In this document: in pieces, positions 1 through 8,200 of the stretch
Position numbering within the stretch: the stretch's first letter is position 1
How the letters are laid out: every line of letters begins with the position of its first letter
Origin: DATKXO01 sp035528995
GTDB taxonomy: Bacteria > Planctomycetota > Phycisphaerae > UBA1845
Direction: 5' to 3'
DNA: 19,477 nt
Assembly (NCBI GenBank): GCA_035528995.1
Contig: DATKXO010000216.1
Span: forward strand, 1 to 19,477
Notes under the pieces: model-generated
Seen by the model: the letters and a program-made list of their open reading frames with translations, nothing else
What the model was told of the DNA's origin: nothing
Database searches by the model: none
Program-made: the position numbers and the translations under genes

Positions 1-1
1 T

Positions 2-973
2 TACTTCGCGGTCTATGCCGTCGGACGGGACCTATACGGTCGTGGAGTCGGCCTGGTCCTGGCCATCGCCGCCGCATTGACCGTCAACTTCTTTCTCGTG
101 GCCGACTTCGGCACCGAGGGATTCAACCTCGCCGAAAGCTACATGCTGCCCCTCGTGGCCGCCGCCGTGCTCTTCTACCGGCGGGCCCGCTTGCAGCATC
201 GACCCGGCCTCCTGTTCCTCGTCGGCATCCTGCTGGGACTGGCCTTCGTGTTGAAACAGACCGTGCTGCCCTTGGCCATAGCCATCGGCCTGCACTGGAC
301 CGGGCGGTGCTGCCTGACCCGCCGAGGGGCCCGGGCCTGGGCACCGGGCGTATTGGCCCTGTTGAGCGGCATCTGCGTGGCCCTGCTGCCGTTCGTGCTG
401 TTGGTGCTGAGGCAGGGCACGACGGCGAACGCCTGGACGGCCCTGACCACCCAGGCCGCTGACCGACTCACCCGGGCGACTGCCTGGCCGGGCTCCTGGG
501 CCGATGTCCTGCCCTTGTGGGTCCCGATGGCATGGGCGGGCATCGGCCTGATCCTTTGGGGCCGAACCCGGTGGTCCGGTCGGGTGGCCGATGCCGCGCA
601 ACGTGCCAACCGCCCGAACCATCTCCCCACGCCGGCCGACGTGTCCTTCCTGCTGATCTGGCTCGTCCTTGAGTGCGTCATGCTCGTCTATCTGCCCCAG
701 AGGGCGTTTCATTACTACGTGTTGTCCTGTCTGCCGCTGATCTTCCTGTCCGGTCTGATCTGGGCCGTGTTGCGCACAGACCCGTACTTGGTCGGTAGCC
801 GCTTCGCCCGACTGACCTTGGCCGCTGTGGCCATCTGGTCGATCGCCTTTGCCCGTCCGACGGTGGACACCTTGGTCCCCACCGCAATCTCCCGCTACCG
901 TTCGTACGACGCGGCCACCGACCGGGCGTACTTCGATGAAGCTCTGAACTGGGGACATCTGGATCTGGGATAG
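2..973 (+). CDS. Polytopic membrane protein, GT-C (family 39-like) glycosyltransferase, N-terminus missing
   Basis: The frame is open from the first base of the window, so the gene begins upstream and only about 323 C-terminal residues are present. The visible part is mostly hydrophobic helices, including a stretch reading LGLAFVLKQTVLP and a late one reading FHYYVLSCLPLIFLSGLIW, followed by a short polar tail. Helices with a lysine just after a small-residue-rich segment and a basic loop are typical of ArnT/PMT-type GT-C enzymes, which transfer sugars from polyprenyl-phosphate carriers at the membrane. The acidic catalytic motif of that family lies in the first external loop and would be in the missing part, so the activity cannot be confirmed. 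The next gene starts 33 bases later on the same strand, suggesting co-transcription. An unrelated polytopic protein remains possible. Confidence 0.72.
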   Translation, partial: YFAVYAVGRDLYGRGVGLVLAIAAALTVNFFLVADFGTEGFNLAESYMLPLVAAAVLFYRRARLQHRPGLLFLVGILLGLAFVLKQTVLPLAIAIGLHWTGRCCLTRRGARAWAPGVLALLSGICVALLPFVLLVLRQGTTANAWTALTTQAADRLTRATAWPGSWADVLPLWVPMAWAGIGLILWGRTRWSGRVADAAQRANRPNHLPTPADVSFLLIWLVLECVMLVYLPQRAFHYYVLSCLPLIFLSGLIWAVLRTDPYLVGSRFARLTLAAVAIWSIAFARPTVDTLVPTAISRYRSYDAATDRAYFDEALNWGHLDLG

Positions 974-1006
974 AGCGGTTTTGCTCCGACGCACGTGGAC
1001 TCGGTC

Positions 1007-2026
1007 ATGGTGAACCCAACCCGACAGCAAGCGACACCCCGCTGGCCGTGGGCGGGCCCATTGTCCGTGCTGCTGGGTGGCGTTTGGGTCGCACTCTCGG
1101 TATGGGCCGCCGGTCGGGCTGAATCCATGTTCGCCCGCCCCGAGGTCGCCGCCGCGGCGGCTGGCACAGTGACCTTGGTGACCGCGCTGATTGTCGCTTT
1201 GGCCGCCCACGCTGCGTTCTGCCGCCGGCTGGTGCCCCGACCTGTCCTGATACCGACGATTCTGACGGCTGTGGTATGGGCGGGATTGATCGCCGGGCGC
1301 CACGTCCCGCTGGCCGACGCCGTGGGCTTGGCCCTGATCGTGCTCGCCTGGATCGCCGTACCGAACAGGGAACCGCCCGTCGTCCCGATGGCCGTCGTGA
1401 CCGGAGCGGCCGTGGCGTTCTCACCGCTGCTGATCGGTTCGGCCGTGGGACTCGCCCTGGTGGTGTGCCCTCTCGATCGGGACCAGCCCTGGCGTTTCGC
1501 GCTTGCCGGCTGGACGGTCGTCGGGTTGACCGCCGGATTGCTGTTTCGGGCCGTCGCGGTGCCGCTCGACTGGGGGGCACTCGCGATGCCCGTGCTACTC
1601 GCAGACCTGGGACCGGCATCGGTATGGCGGCACCTCGCCGACCTGCTCGACCTGGTAGCCCCGGGCCTCGTCGTCGGTGCTCTGGGCGCCTTGGCCGACC
1701 CCTCACCTGGGCTACGCAACCGCGAGCCTTCCGCCTCGCAGAACGCAGCCCGGATCACTCACGCCCTGGTATGGTGGCTCATCTGCAACGGGCTACTGGC
1801 TTGCCTTGCCCCACGCCTCTGCGCCGGACACCTGCTCGCCATGACCGCCCCGGCCGTGCTGCTGATCGCCCCCGGATGGCTGGCCCTCCGACGACTGGTG
1901 TCCAGCGCCGCGCCGCCCGCCACTCTGCTGCCGGGGGCCGTCTGTCTCTTCCTGCTGGCCGTCCTGGCCTGGACGCCGGCCGCCGCGACCGCCCGAGCCA
2001 TCCTGGTTGCGTTCCTGCCCCCCTGA
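1007..2026 (+). CDS. Polytopic membrane protein of unknown function
   Basis: About 339 residues from ATG 1007; a GTG at 995 is in frame and would add four residues. No strong ribosome site distinguishes them, and ATG is preferred. The protein is very hydrophobic, with roughly eight to ten predicted membrane segments starting near residue 15, short Arg-rich loops and almost no charged residues inside the helices. One cytoplasmic-looking loop around residues 230-250 (near LRNREPSASQNAARI) is the only sizeable polar stretch. I recognise no family. Its position 33 bases after the GT-C-like gene and before a strong terminator suggests it is the last gene of that operon, perhaps working with the glycosyltransferase. 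That is inference from position only. Confidence 0.68.
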   Translation: MVNPTRQQATPRWPWAGPLSVLLGGVWVALSVWAAGRAESMFARPEVAAAAAGTVTLVTALIVALAAHAAFCRRLVPRPVLIPTILTAVVWAGLIAGRHVPLADAVGLALIVLAWIAVPNREPPVVPMAVVTGAAVAFSPLLIGSAVGLALVVCPLDRDQPWRFALAGWTVVGLTAGLLFRAVAVPLDWGALAMPVLLADLGPASVWRHLADLLDLVAPGLVVGALGALADPSPGLRNREPSASQNAARITHALVWWLICNGLLACLAPRLCAGHLLAMTAPAVLLIAPGWLALRRLVSSAAPPATLLPGAVCLFLLAVLAWTPAAATARAILVAFLPP

Positions 2027-2095
2027 CCCCGCCGCTGCCTGCTTTTTGACCTCGTTAGCTAAAGGGAGCCCACCCCGCAGTCGATCCATGGGCAG

Positions 2096-2131
2096 AGGCT
2101 GTGGGTCTCCGCCCGAAAGGGCGGACAGCCT
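2096..2131 (+). other. Two-tier RNA hairpin with GAAA tetraloop
   Basis: An inner 7-bp perfect stem (2108-2114 with 2119-2125) is capped by GAAA, a stable GNRA tetraloop. An outer 6-bp stem (2096-2101 with 2126-2131) is separated by a one-sided 6-nt bulge at 2102-2107. It lies after the stop of the membrane-protein gene and 8 nt before the terminator stem. It matches no riboswitch or small-RNA family I know. It may be a 3' UTR stabilising structure or the body of a small RNA ending at 2175. Confidence 0.5.
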
Positions 2132-2139
2132 GGCTTGGG

Positions 2140-2175
2140 GGATCCGAGTAACGGCGAGCTCGGGTCCTCTTTTTT
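2140..2175 (+). terminator. Intrinsic (Rho-independent) terminator
   Basis: A 9-bp stem (2140-2148 with 2159-2167, one G-U pair in the RNA) closes a 10-nt loop and is followed by TCTTTTTT (2168-2175). In this GC-rich window a run of six T after a GC stem is striking. It would end the transcript of the two membrane-protein genes, and it separates them from the oppositely oriented cysC. Confidence 0.85.
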
Positions 2176-2218
2176 GCGCGCAACGGCCGGTGGGGGCCTG
2201 GCCGGGGCGGTGGGGGGG

Positions 2219-2839
2219 CTACTCCGTCAGCGGCTCGATCTTCCCCATCGACTCCAGAATCTTCAGCAGGGCGATGGTCGCATCCTGTGGTGAGGTCTGG
2301 TCCGTTTGTATCACTATTTCCGGGCTTAACGGCTCCTCGTAAGGATCGTCGATCCCGGTGAAGCCCTTCAGCTCGCCGGCCCGGGCCTTCTTGTACAGGC
2401 CCTTCGGGTCGCGCTCCTCGCACACGTCCAGTGGGGCTTTGCAGTACACCTCGACGAAGTTGTTCTCCCCCAGCAGCTCCCGGTTGATGTCCCGGTCCTT
2501 CCGGTAGGGGCTGATGAACGCCGTGATCGTGATCACGCCGGTGTCGGCAAACAGGTTGGCCACCTCGCCGATCCGTCGGATGTTCTCCTCCCGGTCCTCC
2601 GCGCTGAACCCCAGGTTCTTGTTGAGACCGTGGCGGACGTTGTCGCCGTCCAGCACGTAGGCCAGCCGACCCCGCTGGATCAGGGCGTGTTCAAGTGTGT
2701 ACGCAATTGTGCTCTTCCCCGAGCCGCTCAGGCCCGTCATCCAGATCAGCACGCCCTTCTGGCCGAGCAGCTTCTCCCTTTCCTCGCGGCTGACGTGTCC
2801 TTCATGCCAGGTGATGTTGGTAGCCCTGATTTCCGTCAC
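2219..2839 (-). CDS. cysC: Adenylylsulfate (APS) kinase CysC
   Basis: A complete 206-residue protein, the usual length for CysC. It phosphorylates adenosine 5'-phosphosulfate at the 3'-OH with ATP to give PAPS, the donor for sulfate reduction or sulfotransferases, in the cytoplasm. Visible motifs from the start are the Walker A P-loop GLSGSGKS (36-43), DGDNVRHGL (64-72), LGFSAEDR (76-83) with the serine usually phosphorylated, FISPYRKDRD, and the lid segment near GLYKKARAGELKGFTG. GTG 2839 was chosen because GAGAGGA lies 8 nt upstream and the family's N-terminus (VTEIRATNITWHEG) begins there; the frame stays open for 28 more codons, but those overlap the promoter. No cysD, cysN, cysH or sulfotransferase lies next to it, so whether the PAPS serves assimilation or sulfation cannot be told. 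Confidence 0.97.
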   Translation of the reverse strand: MTEIRATNITWHEGHVSREEREKLLGQKGVLIWMTGLSGSGKSTIAYTLEHALIQRGRLAYVLDGDNVRHGLNKNLGFSAEDREENIRRIGEVANLFADTGVITITAFISPYRKDRDINRELLGENNFVEVYCKAPLDVCEERDPKGLYKKARAGELKGFTGIDDPYEEPLSPEIVIQTDQTSPQDATIALLKILESMGKIEPLTE

Positions 2840-2847
2840 GGCAAACG

Positions 2848-2854
2848 TCCTCTC
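2848..2854 (-). promoter_or_regulatory. Ribosome binding site fixing the cysC start
   Basis: GAGAGGA on the minus strand, 8 nt before GTG 2839. It decides the start against the upstream in-frame codons. Confidence 0.75.
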
Positions 2855-2894
2855 GTGTTGAAGGTGTTCCCACTGGTACCAATACAGAACCTCC

Positions 2895-2923
2895 AGTATA
2901 GGAGGTCTGCGCAGGCGACACAA
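2895..2923 (-). promoter_or_regulatory. Sigma-70-type promoter for cysC
   Basis: On the minus strand TTGTGT (2918-2923), a 17-bp spacer and TATACT (2895-2900). Predicted transcription start is near 2888, giving a leader of about 50 nt before the cysC start. The divergent lipoprotein gene begins at 2944, only 21 bp from the -35 box, so the two promoters probably overlap; I saw no convincing plus-strand promoter. Confidence 0.7.
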
Positions 2924-2943
2924 GCAAACCGGCCGAGGTGCGG

Positions 2944-4137
2944 ATGGTCCAGACCGACCCTATTCGGTGGCCAAAACGAGCATTCCTGACCGGCCTGATA
3001 CTGAGCCTTTGCCTTTCAGGTGGCTGCGCCGCGTTGCGCTACACGAACACGGCCCCGGTGATCGACCACCACGTTCGCACCACGTCCGACGGCGTGCCCG
3101 TCATGGCCCTCAAAGCCATCATCTTCTATCCCGCGCGCGATTATCTGACCTTGGACTGGCTGTGGCGCGCCCTCTTCGGCGACGAGGCCTGGAACGCCCC
3201 GGTGGACGGCCTGCCCGACGGGTGTTTCGTGACCAACCGCCCGCCCAGCGACCTGACCCCAACCGCCGTCGCCCGCGGGCCATGCACCATGCCCCCGCCG
3301 CGCCCGCCCATTCTCGTAAAGCGGGTTAAGGCCCGTGGCCGGACGCCGGGCTTCATCGGCACCGATGCCGCCGGGCGGACCTTCCTCTTCAAGCTCGACC
3401 ATCCCGACTTCCCCGAGCTGGGCTCGTCCGCCGCCGTCATCGGCTCGCGACTTCTGTGGGCCCTCGGCTACAACGTGCCCCCGGTGTTCGTCGTCCGGAT
3501 CGAAGGCACGGCAGATGAGCGCTTCGACGGCCGCCGGGCCACCGCGTCGCTCTTCCTCGACCATGCCCGGGGTCATTTCCGGTTCGACTGGTTTCGCTAC
3601 CGTCGCGAGGTCCGGGCCCTGCGCATCGCCTCTGCCTGGATCAACGACACCGACCGCATCGGAACCAACACACTGGTGACCGAGGACGACGGGCCGGCCC
3701 GGTACTTCCTCATCGATTTCAACAGTTGTCTGGGTTCCTGGAACGGGCGCCCCAAGGCCCCCTGGCGAGGCCACCGCCACGAGTGGGACCTCGCCGAGTT
3801 CCTCATCGGGCTGCTGACCGCCGGCCTGGTCCACGCACCCTGCGACCCCGATCAGCCGGTCGTGTCACCCGCTGTCGGTCGCTTCGACGCCCGCTTCGAT
3901 CCCCTCCGCTGGCGCTCACAACTGCCCAACACCGCCTTCGACCGGATGACGGACCGCGATATGCGCTGGATTGCTGGAAAAATCGCCGGCCTGCGACGCG
4001 AGCACTTGGCCGCGATTGTCGCCCAGGCCGGTCTCTCCGACCCCGCCGACGCCAAGTACCTGGTCGAGATGCTGATGCGACGACGCGCTGCGATCCTCCA
4101 GGCTGCCGGGATCGCCGACCCGCCCGCTCGGCCTTGA
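2944..4137 (+). CDS. Lipoprotein with HipA/PI3K-like kinase-fold motifs
   Basis: 397 residues from ATG 2944, with GAGG 5 nt upstream; GTG 2938 overlaps that site and is less likely. A hydrophobic signal segment (about residues 13-27) ends in LSGGC with Cys28, a plausible but non-canonical lipobox. The body has FLFKLDHPDFPE with Lys150, then ALGYNVPP, then WINDTDRIGTNTL (232-244; Asp235/Asp237, Asn242) and LIDFNSCLGS with Asp258. A conserved Lys, an N-x-D-x(4)-N loop and a D-F pair about 20 residues later is the order of catalytic elements in HipA- and PI3K-fold kinases. I infer such a fold, possibly acting outside the cytoplasmic membrane, but the family is not one I can name. It ends 6 bp before the convergent DUF4190-type gene. 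Confidence 0.72.
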   Translation: MVQTDPIRWPKRAFLTGLILSLCLSGGCAALRYTNTAPVIDHHVRTTSDGVPVMALKAIIFYPARDYLTLDWLWRALFGDEAWNAPVDGLPDGCFVTNRPPSDLTPTAVARGPCTMPPPRPPILVKRVKARGRTPGFIGTDAAGRTFLFKLDHPDFPELGSSAAVIGSRLLWALGYNVPPVFVVRIEGTADERFDGRRATASLFLDHARGHFRFDWFRYRREVRALRIASAWINDTDRIGTNTLVTEDDGPARYFLIDFNSCLGSWNGRPKAPWRGHRHEWDLAEFLIGLLTAGLVHAPCDPDQPVVSPAVGRFDARFDPLRWRSQLPNTAFDRMTDRDMRWIAGKIAGLRREHLAAIVAQAGLSDPADAKYLVEMLMRRRAAILQAAGIADPPARP

Positions 4138-4143
4138 CCGCGA

Positions 4144-4758
4144 CTACTGCTCGGGTGCCAGCACCAGCTCGCCGACCGAGATGTTGTCGATCTCCGGTTC
4201 GAGCCCGTTGAAGCCCACGGTCACGTCAATCGTCGCCTCGCCCCGGGCGAACTTGCCCACCAGACGGATCACACCGCCGCCCGCCCTGGATGTCCACGCT
4301 GGCTCGGCCGGGAGGATTTCATCGAGCCGGCCATAGGCCTCCCTGACCTTCCTGACGAAACCCAACGTCGCCTCCGCGTCAACCGCAAGTTTCAGTCGTG
4401 CGGAGAAATGTTCCTCGCGTATGGCCCGCACCTGCTCGGCCTGTGTCTCCACGTCCGCCGCCAAGAGCGGTTCGATATCCCTCATGATCGCCAGGTACTT
4501 CGCCCCGAACGGGATCGCGAAGGCTCCGACGGCGATCCAGAACAGCAGGACCGGCCCGGCGATACACAGGGCCGCGATGGCCAGACCTCGCCCGCGCGCC
4601 CGCCCGCCCGAGGTTCTGCCGATGCCCACGATACCGAGGATCAGTCCCAGCAGTTGTGTGACCACAGGTATACACACAATCATGGAGCAGACGAATCCCG
4701 CAACCGCCGCCGTACTCATCGCCGGGGGACGCGGTGGCTGCGAGTACAGCGCGGACAT
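4144..4758 (-). CDS. DUF4190-type two-helix membrane protein
   Basis: 204 residues if translation starts at ATG 4758, which has GAGGAG 6 nt upstream. ATG 4809 (221 residues) gives the proline-rich N-terminus MSQFTPAPPRS often seen before such domains, but lacks a close ribosome site. After a Pro-rich head come two membrane helices separated by a loop GGRARGRGLAIAAL, the RG-x-G-L-A-I-A signature of DUF4190-like proteins (PF13828). The remaining roughly 120 residues are soluble: an alpha-helical, Glu-rich stretch, then a beta-rich tail (near GGVIRLVGKFARGEATIDVT). Its function is unknown; in planctomycetes such proteins are common and mostly uncharacterised. It is convergent with the preceding lipoprotein gene. 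Confidence 0.8.
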   Translation of the reverse strand: MSALYSQPPRPPAMSTAAVAGFVCSMIVCIPVVTQLLGLILGIVGIGRTSGGRARGRGLAIAALCIAGPVLLFWIAVGAFAIPFGAKYLAIMRDIEPLLAADVETQAEQVRAIREEHFSARLKLAVDAEATLGFVRKVREAYGRLDEILPAEPAWTSRAGGGVIRLVGKFARGEATIDVTVGFNGLEPEIDNISVGELVLAPEQ

Positions 4759-4764
4759 AGGCGG

Positions 4765-4770
4765 CTCCTC
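4765..4770 (-). promoter_or_regulatory. Ribosome binding site favouring the 4758 start
   Basis: GAGGAG on the minus strand, 6 nt before ATG 4758. It lies inside the reading frame that starts at 4809, so it is the main argument for the shorter protein. Confidence 0.55.
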
Positions 4771-4816
4771 GCCCAACGACCGTGGTGGTGCCGGTGTGAA
4801 CTGGCTCATGGGTCGA

Positions 4817-4845
4817 ATTGAACCCGCACAAACCTCTTCGAGCAA
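4817..4845 (-). promoter_or_regulatory. Possible promoter for the DUF4190-type gene
   Basis: Minus strand TTGCTC (4840-4845), 17 bp, TTCAAT (4817-4822). The -10 matches only four of six consensus positions. A start near 4810 would leave about 50 nt before ATG 4758 and almost none before ATG 4809, so it agrees with the shorter reading. Confidence 0.35.
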
Positions 4846-5213
4846 GCCGCCATGCCGCCGGCCTTCACAGCGAGGGCGGATTTCCGCGACCCCGGCTGGC
4901 CCGCCTCGACGCCCTCTGAACTCGATCCGCTCCCCTCTCTCCGGCCTTTCGGTCGCATGAGCCGCGCCGCTTGACGGGACATTCCCGGCACCTATGATGC
5001 CGCTGCGGGGCAATGTTGGTGGGTAAGGTCTGCCCGCGTGTGTACGTCCTCGGTCGGTGGGGGCTGGAGCGTCCCGGCTCCCGGGTCGCCGCCCACGGGC
5101 GGCTCGGACGGCGGTGGCTCTTCGTCCTCCGTTGTCGCCGGCCCGAGCGTAAGCCAACCCGGTTCCCCGGGGAGGATCGAAACGAGCCCAATCCGGGGTG
5201 TCCCTCATGCAGC
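4846..5213. other. Non-coding region: promoter and long leader of the FG-GAP gene
   Basis: This stretch separates the divergent DUF4190-type and FG-GAP genes. It holds the plus-strand promoter at 4971-4998 and then about 200 nt of GC-rich leader with several small potential hairpins, for example CCCGG-TTCC-CCGGG shortly before 5175. No riboswitch consensus was recognised. Open frames here (such as 5013-5264 plus, or the upstream extension of the minus frame to 5397) have no supporting start signals or recognisable protein. Confidence 0.6.
4971..4998 (+). promoter_or_regulatory. Sigma-70-type promoter for the FG-GAP protein gene
   Basis: TTGACG (4971-4976), a 16-bp spacer, TATGAT (4993-4998): five of six consensus positions in each box. 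Predicted start is near 5005, leaving a leader of about 220 nt before ATG 5228. The same TTGACG/16-bp layout recurs at 9296-9323. Confidence 0.75.
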
Positions 5214-5219
5214 AAGGAG
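5214..5219 (+). promoter_or_regulatory. Ribosome binding site fixing the FG-GAP gene start
   Basis: AAGGAG, 8 nt before ATG 5228. The upstream in-frame GTG 5198 and ATG 5207 would put this site inside the gene, and they precede the signal sequence without improving it. Confidence 0.8.
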
Positions 5220-5227
5220 TGCCTTCG

Positions 5228-8200
5228 ATGCTGCGTAACTTCTTTTGCCGAATCGGATTGCTGACAATTGGGTTTGGTCTGCTGGCCGGTGCTGCTTTCG
5301 TCATCGGCTCCCTGTCCTGCGGCACGGCCAACGTGTCCCCCACGCCGGTCACGCCGCCCGCCGTCTCGGGCAACGTGCCGCCCACACTGACCATCACCGA
5401 GCCGTTCGAGGATTTGTCGGTCAGTCAGGGGGATCCTCTCACCATCCGTTGGACCGACACGGATCGTGATTCGAATGCCTTGATTTCCTTCGAGCTGGTC
5501 GGCGAACTCGACCCCAACCTGGTGGTCCCCCTGGTAAACGATCTCCAAGAGAACGATCTGGACGCCAACCTGAACCCAACGCCGGAGGTGTTCTCCGCCT
5601 CAACGGAACTGGCTTCGCCTGGCCGCTATTACGTCCGCGGAACCATCCAGGACGAGGTCAACGCACCCGTCCAGAGCTTTGCCATGCTCGAGGACGCCAC
5701 CAACGTCCGCGTTGTCCTCATGGTCACCCAGCAGGGCTTCACCCCCAGTACGGCCCCGCCGGTTGTGCTTGTCACCGCACCGACGTTCAACCTGAGCATC
5801 GCCCAGGACGACGAGCTGCTCATCAGCGCCCAGCCCACCGTCAACGTCCCCGCCGTCGAGTTCCCCTACGACCCCGACAGCGATGGCACGCTCTACTTCG
5901 TGCTCGATGTCGACGAGGACCCCACAAACGACGACCCCACCAACCCCGACCCCGACGAGGTCATCGTCCTCGCCACCCAGTCCATCCAGGAGGGAGAGTT
6001 CGGTGCCATCGAGATCACCGAGGTGGTGGACCTGGCCGAGATCCCCTTGCGACCGGCCGGTGCCCCTTATTTCGTGCGGGCCACCATTATCAGCGGCGCC
6101 GACCGGGTGCATGACTACGCCACCGGCACGCTCAGCGTGGGACAGGCCGCCAGCGGACAGGTGGACCTGGGCCTCGTCGGCCGCGGTTTGCTCGGCGTCC
6201 GCTTCCAGGGGTTCAACCCGGGCTCCTGGCTCGGCTGGCGTATGACCACCGCCCGCGACTTCGATGCCGACGGGGTCGATGACTTCGTCCTGCTGGCCCG
6301 GTACGGGAATCCTCGCAACTTCGGGAACATCGGAGAGGGTTACGTGATCTATGGGCACGACCAGCTGCGATTCGGCTCCACCATCAACGTCAACAGCACC
6401 AGCAAGGATATCCCCGGCTTCATCGTCGAAGCGCCGCCGCCCCGATTCGAGTCTGTCCGCATTGCGCCCGTCCCCAACCCGTACACCCTGGGCTTGACCG
6501 ACGTGGCAGTGGTCGGGGACCTCAGCGGCGACGGTCGGCCCGAACTCCTCTTCGGTATGCCCCACGTGGACGGTGTCTATCAGGCCCGGGATGACGACCC
6601 CGGCGACGATCCGCCCGAGCCCGACGCAACCGTCGAGGTCGAGATCGTCATCCGGCAGGGTTTCACCGAGACCACCATTGGTGACCAGGATCCCGTCGAG
6701 GGCACCTACTCCGGCTGGGAGGACACCATCATCTCCAGCGCCAATCCGGGGGCCAATTTCGGAAGCGACCAGGTTCTGGAGTGGGACAACGATGGCGTCG
6801 GCGAGCGAGTCTGGACGCTGATCCGCCTGAGAGACATCTTGGACGAAATCCCTGACCGTGCCGTCACTATCGACAGCCTGGACGGGACCCTCAGCTTCCG
6901 CGTGCTGAACGAGGGCGACGAGGGCACCGCCCACGAGGTCTTCACCCCCTTTACCGAGTCGAGCGTCACCTTCAACAACTTCGCCAAGGGCGGTGCCGAG
7001 CCCAAAGCCGGTGAACCGGGCGAGGAGGATGCCGACTACGATGAGGACGAACTGGGCAGTCTCGGTGGGACGGCCGGCCAGAGGACCGAGGTGGATATCT
7101 CCTCCGTCATCCAGAAGCTCGTCGACGGCGAGTTGGCCAACGTTGATAACGATGTGCTCCTGATTGTCGTTCCCGACGAGGAGGGTTCCGATAACGTCAC
7201 CTTGCGATCCAGCGAGTTCGGTTCTGAAGAGGACCGCCCCAGCCTCACCATCACCTACCAGCGACGGACCTTCTCCGGGGCCTTAGGCTGCTATCCGGAC
7301 GTCCTCCCCAACAACTTGGCGGACGAGGACGACGAGGACGACCACGCCGGCATGGTCGGTCTTGAGGCCCAGGGCCTGGTCTCGCTCCTGTACAGTGACA
7401 ACCGCGACAACGCCGGTACCATCAACCCTGACCGGCTCGAAGCCACGGTCGTCTCGCTCGAATGGGCGGGGCAGCAAGGCTCCGACCGGCTCAAGTTCGC
7501 GGGCTACGAGGACATCTTCCCCCGGGCTCAGGGGCCCAATGAAGCCGGGCGGATCGCTGGCTCCAGGTTCCAGGTCGGCCTCTACGACGTGGTCGATCAT
7601 CTCTCCTTGAATCAGCCGCCCATCGAGGGGCACTTCGGCTGGAATGTCGATTCCATGCCCGACGTGAACAACGATGGCCTCGATGAGATCATCATCTCGG
7701 CACCCAACAACGAGAGAGACGTGGTGAACACCGCAGAGGGTGGGTTCTTCCCCTTCGCCACACACCTGACCGGGCGGTCCTACTTCGGCAGCATCGTTGT
7801 CTTTCCCGGAAACGACTACAACGCCGACGCATGGCGCGACAAGGGCGGCGATGAAGGCAACGCCTCCATCCCCATCATGGACCATTTCCGCATCACGCCC
7901 ATCGGCAGTTGCAGCCTGACCCGCCCCGAGCCCCGCCATACTTTCGTGCCGCTGGACGCCTTCGAGATCTTCGCCGAGGACCCCGATGACTTCCTCGGCG
8001 GCGGACGCTATGCCGGCGACTTCAACCTCGATGGCGTGCCCGACATCCTGGCCGGCGCACCCTTCAACGACTCGCTGGCCGGCGACGACACCGGGGCGGC
8101 ATACGTCATCTACGGCCGCGTCCCCACCGGTGACGTCAACCTCAGTCTGGCCGACGACCCCAACACACGCCCACCCATGTTGCGCATCCGAGGCCGAGAA

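Noticed and set aside
32..1303. 423-codon open frame on the minus strand opposite the two membrane-protein genes
   Set aside because: It is a GC-driven shadow: rich in Gly, Gln, Arg and Asp without domains, it crosses the boundary of two clear membrane-protein genes and has no start signals.
2060..2085. Possible cobalamin riboswitch fragment (AAAGGGA and CCCCGCA)
   Set aside because: The other conserved boxes are absent and no plus-strand gene follows; chance similarity.
4810..5397. Upstream extension of the DUF4190-type gene to 5397
   Set aside because: The added residues are of shadow composition, cross the divergent promoter and overlap the start of the FG-GAP gene; starts at 4758 or 4809 fit the domain.
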